Assembly: GCA_015654965.1 (NCBI GenBank)
Contig: JAATGD010000403.1
Span: forward strand, 1-7,358
DNA from: Hyphomicrobiales bacterium
GTDB taxonomy: Bacteria; Pseudomonadota; Alphaproteobacteria; Rhizobiales; Rhizobiaceae
Reading direction: 5' to 3'
Length of the DNA: 7,358 nt
A program made the position numbers and the translations under genes. The notes beneath the pieces were generated by a model. That model saw only the letters and a list, made by a program, of their open reading frames with translations, searched no databases and was not told the origin of the DNA. This document shows positions 1 through 5,334 of the stretch, one piece after another (the first letter of the stretch is position 1; each line of letters starts with the position of its first letter).

Positions 1-546
1 GCTGCTATCGGGGGCGGAGACAGGAATGATGCGCTCAGGCGCGATAAACAGGCTGTCATAAATATCTTCCGTCAGCCCATCCGTAACCGCGGGATGGACA
101 TAGGTCAGCAGGAGGTCGTTTTCTCCGTTGCGGAACTGCCGCACGGTCTGCGCATAAGCGCTGGGGCTGCTTTTGAAATCGATCTGAAAACTGTCGATTT
201 CGGGTGCAAGCGCCTCATGCCATTTTGGCACGATGGTCAGGCGTAATGTGTGCAAGGACCCCAGACGCACGGTGTTTTTTGGCGAAACGGCAAAAGAATG
301 CAAGCCGGTGCGCATTCCCTTGAGAAGCGTGACGAGATCGCGGGCCTGCGGGATCATCGCCCTCCCCGCAGAGGTGAGATTGACCGGATAGGATGATCGA
401 TCGATCAGTTGCACACCGGCCCAGTATTCCAATGCCTTGATTCGTTTGGACAGCGCCGATTGCGTCACGTTTCGTATTGTCGCCGCCCGTGAAAAATTAC
501 GCGTTTCATATATGCAGATAAGGTCTTCAAGAAGTTTGAGTTCCAA
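1..546 (-). CDS. LysR-type transcriptional regulator, HypT/YjiE-like (C-terminus cut off)
   Basis: DNA-binding transcription factor of the LysR family, cytoplasmic. The first 182 residues are present; the family is usually about 300 long, so the rest of the effector domain lies beyond the left edge. Residues 3-60 form the winged helix-turn-helix: RNFSRAATIRNVTQSALSKR followed by IKALEYWAGVQLIDRS and a PVNLTSAG wing. Residues from about 92 (VRLGSLHTLRLTIVP) begin the periplasmic-binding-protein-like effector domain. The wording of the HTH resembles the HypT/YjiE clade (in E. coli a hypochlorite-responsive regulator), but the effector here is unknown. I chose the TTG at 544-546 because an almost ideal AAGGAGAGG sits just upstream and the frame continues open to the edge; no in-frame ATG precedes it. 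It follows the GntR gene in the same direction after a 217-bp gap and may have its own promoter. Family assignment is firm; clade is by remembered resemblance. Confidence 0.92.
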   Translation of the reverse strand, partial: MELKLLEDLICIYETRNFSRAATIRNVTQSALSKRIKALEYWAGVQLIDRSSYPVNLTSAGRAMIPQARDLVTLLKGMRTGLHSFAVSPKNTVRLGSLHTLRLTIVPKWHEALAPEIDSFQIDFKSSPSAYAQTVRQFRNGENDLLLTYVHPAVTDGLTEDIYDSLFIAPERIIPVSAPDSS

Positions 547-550
547 CAGC

Positions 551-559
551 CCTCTCCTT
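551..559 (-). promoter_or_regulatory. Ribosome binding site of the LysR gene
   Basis: On the minus strand this reads AAGGAGAGG. The AAGGAG core (554-559) lies 7 bases before the TTG at 546. This strong site is what decides the non-ATG start. Confidence 0.8.
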
Positions 560-567
560 CATAATGA

Positions 568-573
568 ATGATA
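568..573 (-). promoter_or_regulatory. Candidate -10 element for the LysR gene
   Basis: The minus strand reads TATCAT, five of six matches to TATAAT, 21 bases before the TTG start. No good -35 is found at the right distance, which would suit an activator-dependent or weak promoter. The inverted repeat at 594-611 lies just upstream. Speculative. Confidence 0.25.
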
Positions 574-593
574 AAATGACAATATGGACGGAT

Positions 594-611
594 GAAACTG
601 AAAACAGTTTC
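594..611. promoter_or_regulatory. Inverted repeat GAAACTG-AAAA-CAGTTTC upstream of the LysR gene
   Basis: A perfect 7-bp inverted repeat with a 4-base centre, ending 47 bases before the LysR TTG codon. Size, dyad form and position suit an autoregulatory LysR-type operator. It could also form a weak hairpin in the leader RNA. There is no following T-tract on either strand, so a Rho-independent terminator is unlikely. Confidence 0.4.
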
Positions 612-688
612 CAGCCTCGGCAAGCCGCATCCATTTATTCAGTCCTGATTTTTCAGAGAGTATTTTTGCAAATTAAGCATAAGCATAA

Positions 689-716
689 ATAATAATCAAT
701 GAATTTATGTGCACAA
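689..716 (-). promoter_or_regulatory. Candidate promoter overlapping the 20-bp palindrome
   Basis: On the minus strand a TATTAT hexamer (689-694, five of six matches to the -10 consensus) is preceded after 16 bases by TTGTGC (711-716, which keeps only TTG of TTGACA). The -35 part lies inside the palindrome at 702-721, so a protein bound there would block or modulate it. It would drive the LysR gene with a leader of roughly 135 bases. The -35 match is weak. Confidence 0.3.
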
Positions 717-721
717 AAATT
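702..721. promoter_or_regulatory. 20-bp near-perfect palindrome, probable operator
   Basis: AATTTATGTGCACAAAAATT differs from its own reverse complement at only one base pair of ten. The core TGTGCACA is perfect. It sits 36 bases beyond the GntR stop codon and about 155 bases before the LysR start. Dyads of the TTGTnnACAA type are common operators of GntR-FCD regulators, and the GntR gene is adjacent, so this regulator is one candidate ligand; the LysR protein is another. No loop and no T-tract, so it is not a convincing terminator. Confidence 0.45.
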
Positions 722-763
722 AGACTTTTGGCATCAGACGCAGCATTGCCATTCTCCGTGCTC

Positions 764-1525
764 TCACTCATCGGTAAGCCCTTTGAGCAGCACGATATCA
801 TCCTCTCCGCTAATCGCGTTGGCATCTGTCTGAACGATATATTCGATAGCGGCCAGAATGCCGCCGAGATGCTGTTTGAGAAGTCTGGCGGCCCCGCTTT
901 CATCATGCGCCCTGAGTGCTGCATAAAGCGCCATATGTTCGTCTGTCACCTCATCGAAATAGCCCATCTTCGGAAAAGCCTGACGCCGCACGCGATCGAG
1001 TTGTCCGGTCGCTGCATGGATCGTCTGCCAGACATTCGCAAAGCCCGCGACCCGGCACAGAAGATGGTGAAACTCGTTATCGATCTTGAAGGCCTCATCC
1101 ATGTCGCGTCGTTTCGCGGCCTCCTTCTGGCGAAAGATCAGAAGATCGAAGTCTTTTTCATAAACGGGATCGAAATGGCGCGCGGCAAGCCTGATCATCC
1201 GCATTTCAAGGCTGGAGCGGACCAGATGCCCCTCGATCACCTTGCGCATGGCGATCTTGTTGACGAAAGTGCCGCCGCTGGGGACGATATTCACAAGACC
1301 TTCCTGCGCCAGTCGCAGCAGGGCTTCGCGCATCGGCGTTCGGGAGATGCCAAGCTCGGCGCAGGCCTCCTTTTCATTCAGCGTTTCACCGGGCGCAAGC
1401 TTCATGGTGATGATCGCGTTGCGAATGACATTATAAGCCCACAAAGCCTTCGGCAGGCCCGCGCCGCCCCCGATGCCCATATCGTCCAGTCCAAATCTAG
1501 CGTGTGAATTCACCCGGCGCCTCAT
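764..1525 (-). CDS. GntR-family transcriptional regulator with FCD ligand domain
   Basis: Cytoplasmic DNA-binding regulator, 253 residues, a normal length for the FadR/FCD group. Residues about 27-90 form the winged helix: ALWAYNVIRNAIITMKLAPG, then NEKEACAELGISRTPMREAL and LAQEGLVNIVPSGGTFV. Residues about 95-225 form the helical FCD domain. Its usual metal-site residues appear to be present as D149 and H153 (DNEFH), H197 (DEHMALYAALRAHD) and H219 (LKQHL), so it probably binds a metal plus a small organic acid or amino-acid-like ligand. The start at 1525 has a modest GTGAG-like site upstream; an in-frame ATG at residue 16 is an alternative that would still keep the HTH. It begins 49 bases after the M20 hydrolase stop, in the same direction, and is probably the last gene of the catabolic operon and its local regulator. 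The ligand is unknown. Confidence 0.93.
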   Translation of the reverse strand: MRRRVNSHARFGLDDMGIGGGAGLPKALWAYNVIRNAIITMKLAPGETLNEKEACAELGISRTPMREALLRLAQEGLVNIVPSGGTFVNKIAMRKVIEGHLVRSSLEMRMIRLAARHFDPVYEKDFDLLIFRQKEAAKRRDMDEAFKIDNEFHHLLCRVAGFANVWQTIHAATGQLDRVRRQAFPKMGYFDEVTDEHMALYAALRAHDESGAARLLKQHLGGILAAIEYIVQTDANAISGEDDIVLLKGLTDE

Positions 1526-1574
1526 CTGCTCACTTTACGTTCTTGAGTATCCCTGCATGAAGCGCGCATAAATA

Positions 1575-2810
1575 TCACGCCTCTGCCGCGACAATCATCG
1601 CCATTTCCAACAAAACCCTGGCGCCTGCGGCAACCTGTTGCGGCTCGCACCATTCCTTCTCGCTATGGGAAATACCACCCTTGCAAGGCACGAAAATGAT
1701 CGAGGCCGGGCAAAGATGATGCATCGACAGCGCATCATGCGAGGTCAGTGGCGGCAATATCATGGCAGGATAGCCCAGTCGCCCGGCGACCGCGATCACC
1801 TGCCCCGACAATTCCTGCGACAAATCGAGCCTCTGGCGGTAGTGCGAGGTCGTCGCATCGATGACAAGCCCGGTCTCTTCTGCGAGCCTTTTCGCTACCG
1901 CCTCAATCCGCGCGATGATTTTCGCGCGTCCTTCCTCGCGAACATGCACGGCCACATAGGACAGGCTGGTCAGATGCGGAATATTGACGCGATTGTTTGG
2001 CCAGTTGCGGATGACCGTGGCGCTCACCATGCCGTCCGGCTCGTTTTCAGCCCCTATCGCCTCGATTTCCAGAATGAGTCTGGCCGCCGCCACCAGAGAA
2101 TTGCGCCGTTTCGACATCGCAGCCGTCTGCGAATGACCGTTCTCGCCGCTGATATCGATAAAGCCGCTGCATCCCCAGGAGCTGTTGGACACGGTGGCGA
2201 TCATCGCACCCGCCTTTTCCATCTCCGGTCCCTGCTCGATATGCAGTTCGAGATATTTGTAAACGGGTCGCCCGCCAACAGGCAGCGCTCCGGCATAACC
2301 GATACGGGCCAGTTCATCGCCGAGCACCGCGCCGCCATCATCCCTGCGCGACAGGGCTTCATCGAGCGGCAGAAACCCGGCAAAGACGCCCGACCCCATA
2401 ACGCCCGGCTGAAACCGCGCACCTTCCTCATTGGTGAAATTGGCGATTTCAATCGCCCGCCTTGTCACAACACCCGCCGCATCGAGCGCCCGAACGACTG
2501 CGATCCCGGCAAGCACGCCCAGAACACCATCGAACTTTCCGCCCGGCATCTGCGTGTCGAGATGGCTGCCGATCATCAATGGCGGCAGCGATGGATCGCT
2601 CCCCTCGCGCCGTGCGAACATATTGCCGATGGCGTCCACATTGACAGTCATTCCCGCCCCTTCGGCCCAGTGGCGAAACAGGTTGCGCCCCTCGCGGTCG
2701 GCATCGGAAAGCGCGGGCCGGAAACTGCCCCCGCCCGCAGTGCCACCGATTGCCCCCATGATCATGATATCGCCCCACAGGCTTTCGGTGTCGATGCACG
2801 GTGATGCCAT
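1575..2810 (-). CDS. M20-family Zn-dependent hydrolase (N-carbamoyl-L-amino-acid/allantoate amidohydrolase type)
   Basis: Cytoplasmic binuclear-metal amidohydrolase that, in characterised relatives, splits N-carbamoyl amino acids, ureidopropionate or allantoate into amino acid, CO2 and ammonia. Numbered from the ATG at 2810 (411 residues, the family norm), the metal-site motifs are GSHLDT (H83), GGKFDG (D94), NEEGARF (E129), ELHIEQG (H190) and GISHSEKE (H382). The dimerisation/substrate segment is unusual: GENGHSQTAAMSKRRN replaces the common GxxxHAGxxPMxxRxD. I prefer the ATG at 2810 because AGAGGA lies 9 bases upstream and family members start close to the SLWGDIM segment. An ATG at 2855 would overlap the previous stop as ATGA and add 15 residues, but has no clear Shine-Dalgarno. 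It follows the phospho-lyase-like gene and precedes the GntR gene. The exact substrate cannot be told; a role on a carbamoyl or amide derivative of the pathway substrate is inferred. Confidence 0.92.
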   Translation of the reverse strand: MASPCIDTESLWGDIMIMGAIGGTAGGGSFRPALSDADREGRNLFRHWAEGAGMTVNVDAIGNMFARREGSDPSLPPLMIGSHLDTQMPGGKFDGVLGVLAGIAVVRALDAAGVVTRRAIEIANFTNEEGARFQPGVMGSGVFAGFLPLDEALSRRDDGGAVLGDELARIGYAGALPVGGRPVYKYLELHIEQGPEMEKAGAMIATVSNSSWGCSGFIDISGENGHSQTAAMSKRRNSLVAAARLILEIEAIGAENEPDGMVSATVIRNWPNNRVNIPHLTSLSYVAVHVREEGRAKIIARIEAVAKRLAEETGLVIDATTSHYRQRLDLSQELSGQVIAVAGRLGYPAMILPPLTSHDALSMHHLCPASIIFVPCKGGISHSEKEWCEPQQVAAGARVLLEMAMIVAAEA

Positions 2811-2819
2811 TATATTCGA

Positions 2820-2825
2820 TCCTCT
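2820..2825 (-). promoter_or_regulatory. Ribosome binding site of the M20 hydrolase gene
   Basis: The minus strand reads AGAGGA, 9 bases before the ATG at 2808-2810. It favours this internal start over the ATG at 2853-2855, which overlaps the stop codon of the upstream gene. Confidence 0.6.
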
Positions 2826-2851
2826 GGTCATGAAACTGGCGGCAGAAATGG

Positions 2852-4186
2852 TCATTGCATTTCGCGCAGAACCGCCTCAAGCGTCTCAAGGAAGAGATCG
2901 GCATGTTCCTTACCAAACGGCAGCGGCGGACGGATTTTCAACGTGTTGGCGTGGATGCCCGCAGCACTGATCAGCACCCGGTGTTCACGCATGCGATTGA
3001 CCACGGCAAGTGAACGCGCACCATCCGGCTCACGGCTCTGCCGGTCCCTGACGAATTCGAGGCCGAGGAACAGACCAGCGCCGCGTACATCGCCGATGCA
3101 TTCAAAACGCTCTTGCAGCTTGCGCATACCCTCCAGCAAAATATTGCCGGTCGAGAGCGCATTGCCCATCAACTTCTCGTCGCGAATGATATCGAGAACG
3201 GCATTAGCGGCGGCAATCGAAACGTGATTAGCCCCGAACGTGTTGAAATAGCGGATATCCTGACCGAAACGCTCCTGCACCTCGCCTTTCATCACAGCCG
3301 CCGCAATCGGCAGGCCATTGCCCATCGGCTTGCCCATGACGGCAATGTCGGGAACGATGCCGTGACGCATGAAACCCCACATATGCGCGCCCAGACGGCC
3401 AAAACCGGGCTGCACTTCGTCGGCAATGTAAAGCGCGCCGGCCTCATGCACGACGTCCAGTGCCTTCTTCAAAAAACCGGCAGGCTCGGAGAAAATACCG
3501 TCGGTCGAAAAAATACTGTCGGCGATGAAGGCTGCGGGCCTGATGCCGCGACGCTGCATGAAGGCAATCGCTCTGGATACTTCTTCTGCCAAGGCTTCGC
3601 CCACATCGCGGCCGTCGGCCCGATAGGCATCGGGGGCAGGCACGGTCAGAACATGCGTGCCGAGCGGCATGTTGGCCCCGAGCGAAGGCGAGATGCTGGC
3701 GGCGGCGGACGTTGTGCCATGATAGGCGTTTTCGGTGATGATGATGCCCGTACCGCCCGTATAATAGCACGCCAGCCGCAGGGCGAGATCGACCGCCTCG
3801 CTACCGGTGCAGCAATACATGACGCGGTTCATTTCATCGGGAAAGGTCGCGAGCAGTTTTGCCGAATAATCGAGGAGCTTTTCATCGAGATAACGCGTAT
3901 GCGTGTTGAGCACCGCTGCCTGTTCGGCAATGGCTGCGACAACGCGCGGGTGGCAATGGCCGACCGAGGGGACATTATTATAGGCGTCGAGATAGGCATT
4001 GCCGTCCGGATCATAAAGCCAGACGTCTTCACCGCGCACCAGATGCAGCGGGTTTTCGTAAAACAGCCGATAAGATGGCCCGAGCATCGCCTGACGCCGT
4101 TCGATCATCGAGCGCTCCCGCTCGGGAAGGCTGCCGAGGCGTGAGGCATCGAAACCATTGATCATTGTGGTAGCTGGCTTGTTCAT
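2852..4186 (-). CDS. Class III PLP-dependent enzyme, phospho-lyase type (PHYKPL/ETNPPL-like)
   Basis: PLP enzyme of fold type I, 444 residues. Sequence wording follows the animal AGXT2L proteins closely: RRQAMLGPSYRLFYENP near the N-terminus, SVGHCHPRVV, TRYLDEKLLDYS, TGSEAVDLALRLA, NAYHGTT (H156), DEVQPGFGR (D256), MGKPMGNG with the PLP lysine K286, RYFNTFGANHVS, IGDVRGAGLFLGLE and LKIRPPLPF. Those proteins are ammonia- and phosphate-eliminating lyases acting on phosphohydroxylysine or phosphoethanolamine rather than transaminases. The kinase encoded directly upstream makes the same chemistry likely here, giving a semialdehyde. A transaminase role, or a lyase acting on an aminophosphonate like the related PbfA, remains possible. 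The GSEAND motif reads GSEAVD here. I chose the ATG at 4186 because GGAG lies 6 bases upstream; ATG 4198 and TTG 4207 are in frame but poorly supported. The kinase stop is 11 bases before this start. Confidence 0.93.
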   Translation of the reverse strand: MNKPATTMINGFDASRLGSLPERERSMIERRQAMLGPSYRLFYENPLHLVRGEDVWLYDPDGNAYLDAYNNVPSVGHCHPRVVAAIAEQAAVLNTHTRYLDEKLLDYSAKLLATFPDEMNRVMYCCTGSEAVDLALRLACYYTGGTGIIITENAYHGTTSAAASISPSLGANMPLGTHVLTVPAPDAYRADGRDVGEALAEEVSRAIAFMQRRGIRPAAFIADSIFSTDGIFSEPAGFLKKALDVVHEAGALYIADEVQPGFGRLGAHMWGFMRHGIVPDIAVMGKPMGNGLPIAAAVMKGEVQERFGQDIRYFNTFGANHVSIAAANAVLDIIRDEKLMGNALSTGNILLEGMRKLQERFECIGDVRGAGLFLGLEFVRDRQSREPDGARSLAVVNRMREHRVLISAAGIHANTLKIRPPLPFGKEHADLFLETLEAVLREMQ

Positions 4187-4192
4187 ATCTGT

Positions 4193-4196
4193 CTCC
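4193..4196 (-). promoter_or_regulatory. Ribosome binding site of the phospho-lyase-like gene
   Basis: The minus strand reads GGAG, 6 bases before the ATG at 4184-4186 and immediately after the kinase stop codon. It decides between three in-frame starts and points to translational coupling with the kinase gene. Confidence 0.6.
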
Positions 4197-4197
4197 A

Positions 4198-5262
4198 TCA
4201 GCCGCAAGCGACTGTCAGCCGCGCAATGGCGTCGTCTCTTGAAATGGCGTCAAGCCGGGCGAACTGTGCCCAGACCGTCGGACTGTTGCGTGTATAAAGC
4301 GCCCTGTGCTCGGGAAACAGTTTTGCCCGCCATTCGGGAATGGCAAGCCGCATCAGCATACGTGTGAGGATGGCCGGATAGAGCAGTTCGATCTCTTCGG
4401 CAGTCAGCGTCTTTTCAGTCGTGTAACCTTTGAGGAAATCACACATCGCTTCGACCGGGTCGTCTGCATCGCCCATTTGATAGGCAGCCCCCACAGCGAC
4501 ATCGAACAGTCGCGGCGCATGCACCATGTCGCCAAAGTCGATAATACCGCTGATCGTATCGGGATCATGCGCGCTGACAAGAATATTCTCCATGTTGAAA
4601 TCATTATGGATCACCTGTGCAGGCAGATTTGCCATGCGCGGTGCAATGAGATTCTCGAAATCGGCCATGGCGTGCTCCAGCCGTTTGCGTTCGGACGCAT
4701 TCTCAAATACTGGCAGCAATTCACGCAGCCCCACCGCATGTTTCATATCCCAGGTGATACGGTGATTGGCAGCTTCGTGCGCAAACCCTTCCAGCGCCTT
4801 CTGCATGCGTCCCAGCAATACGCCGACACGACGGCGCTGGAGCGCGGAATGCGGCTGGGATTTTTGCGAGACACCCGGAACGAAGGTCACCATCCGCACA
4901 CCACGTGTATTGCCCTCATCGTCCGCCATGCGGAAATCGGCTTCGCCATCAAGTGTACGGATAATCCTCTGGATCGGAATGCCGGGATCGGCGGCTTGCA
5001 CATGCAGAAGTGCCTGACTATGCATGTTCGTCATGGCCGGGTTTTCAGCCGGGTTGAGGATTTTCAGCAGACAGGCCGTGCCGTCGGCGAGCGTCAGCCG
5101 GTAATTGCTGTCCTTCTCGCCCCAAAGCCATTCGGCCTTGCCGGAAAGCCCGTATTTTTCCCGCGCAATACGCTCGGCCTGATCAGGGGGAACGGCGGTT
5201 GCACCCGTTTTCAGCTCTGCGCCAAGCCCGCTCGCTACCTTTTGGCTTGCCGTAATGGCCAT
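4198..5262 (-). CDS. APH-fold small-molecule kinase, hydroxylysine-kinase-like
   Basis: Cytoplasmic kinase of the aminoglycoside/choline phosphotransferase fold, 354 residues. From the ATG at 5262: the N-lobe has EKDSNYRLTL and the nucleotide lysine in CLLKILN (K67); the C-lobe has the catalytic loop HNDFNMENIL (H219, D221, N226) and the metal-binding IIDFGD (D242). The order and wording ITWDMKHAVGLRELLP, VIHNDFNMENIL and ISGIIDFGDMVHAPRLFDVA resemble animal hydroxylysine kinase (HYKK) more than antibiotic kinases. I infer phosphorylation of the hydroxyl of a hydroxylated amine or amino acid, the product going to the adjacent phospho-lyase-like enzyme. Antibiotic resistance is unlikely given the neighbours. 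The ATG at 5262 has AGGA 8 bases upstream; a TTG at 5310 would add 16 residues but lies inside a hairpin and is poorly spaced from its GGAGG. The amidase ends 72 bases earlier. Confidence 0.92.
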   Translation of the reverse strand: MAITASQKVASGLGAELKTGATAVPPDQAERIAREKYGLSGKAEWLWGEKDSNYRLTLADGTACLLKILNPAENPAMTNMHSQALLHVQAADPGIPIQRIIRTLDGEADFRMADDEGNTRGVRMVTFVPGVSQKSQPHSALQRRRVGVLLGRMQKALEGFAHEAANHRITWDMKHAVGLRELLPVFENASERKRLEHAMADFENLIAPRMANLPAQVIHNDFNMENILVSAHDPDTISGIIDFGDMVHAPRLFDVAVGAAYQMGDADDPVEAMCDFLKGYTTEKTLTAEEIELLYPAILTRMLMRLAIPEWRAKLFPEHRALYTRNSPTVWAQFARLDAISRDDAIARLTVACG

Positions 5263-5270
5263 GTATCTTA

Positions 5271-5274
5271 TCCT
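5271..5274 (-). promoter_or_regulatory. Ribosome binding site of the kinase gene
   Basis: The minus strand reads AGGA, 8 bases before the ATG at 5260-5262. It supports this start over the longer TTG start at 5310. Confidence 0.5.
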
Positions 5275-5295
5275 AATGCTGCTGTTGATTGCCTT

Positions 5296-5322
5296 GGCGC
5301 GGAAGCACAAAGCCTCCGCGCC
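5296..5322 (-). other. GC-rich hairpin between the amidase and kinase genes
   Basis: GGCGCGGA (5296-5303) is the exact reverse complement of TCCGCGCC (5315-5322), with an 11-base centre that can add a further 2-bp GC pairing around an ACAAA loop. It starts 12 bases after the amidase stop codon, in the transcribed sense. No T-tract follows on either strand, so it is not a standard Rho-independent terminator. An mRNA stability or processing element within the operon is the likelier reading. Confidence 0.55.
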
Positions 5323-5334
5323 GTCATTTCCGGC

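Noticed and set aside
394..407. Perfect 14-bp palindrome TGATCGATCGATCA
   Set aside because: It lies inside the LysR HTH coding sequence and encodes the conserved LIDRSS stretch, so chance from codon choice explains it; no sign of a functional site.
675..686. Tandem direct repeat AAGCAT-AAGCAT
   Set aside because: Only two 6-bp copies in an AT-rich gap; too short to separate from chance.
702..721. Rho-independent terminator after the GntR gene
   Set aside because: The dyad is AT-rich, has no loop and no T-tract follows on the transcribed strand.
707..1507. Plus-strand open frame (266 codons) opposite the GntR gene
   Set aside because: The minus-strand GntR protein has full HTH and FCD motifs; the plus-strand product has none.
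1638..2804. Long plus-strand open frame (388 codons) opposite the M20 hydrolase gene
   Set aside because: It is antisense to a gene with complete metal-site motifs; its translation is rich in R, H and P with no recognisable domain, as expected for a GC-rich shadow frame.
3113..4144. Plus-strand open frame (343 codons) opposite the phospho-lyase-like gene
   Set aside because: Antisense shadow of a clearly recognisable PLP enzyme; no motif of its own.
4198..5262. Aminoglycoside-resistance phosphotransferase
   Set aside because: It shares the APH fold and motifs, but its wording is closer to hydroxylysine kinase and its neighbours are catabolic enzymes.
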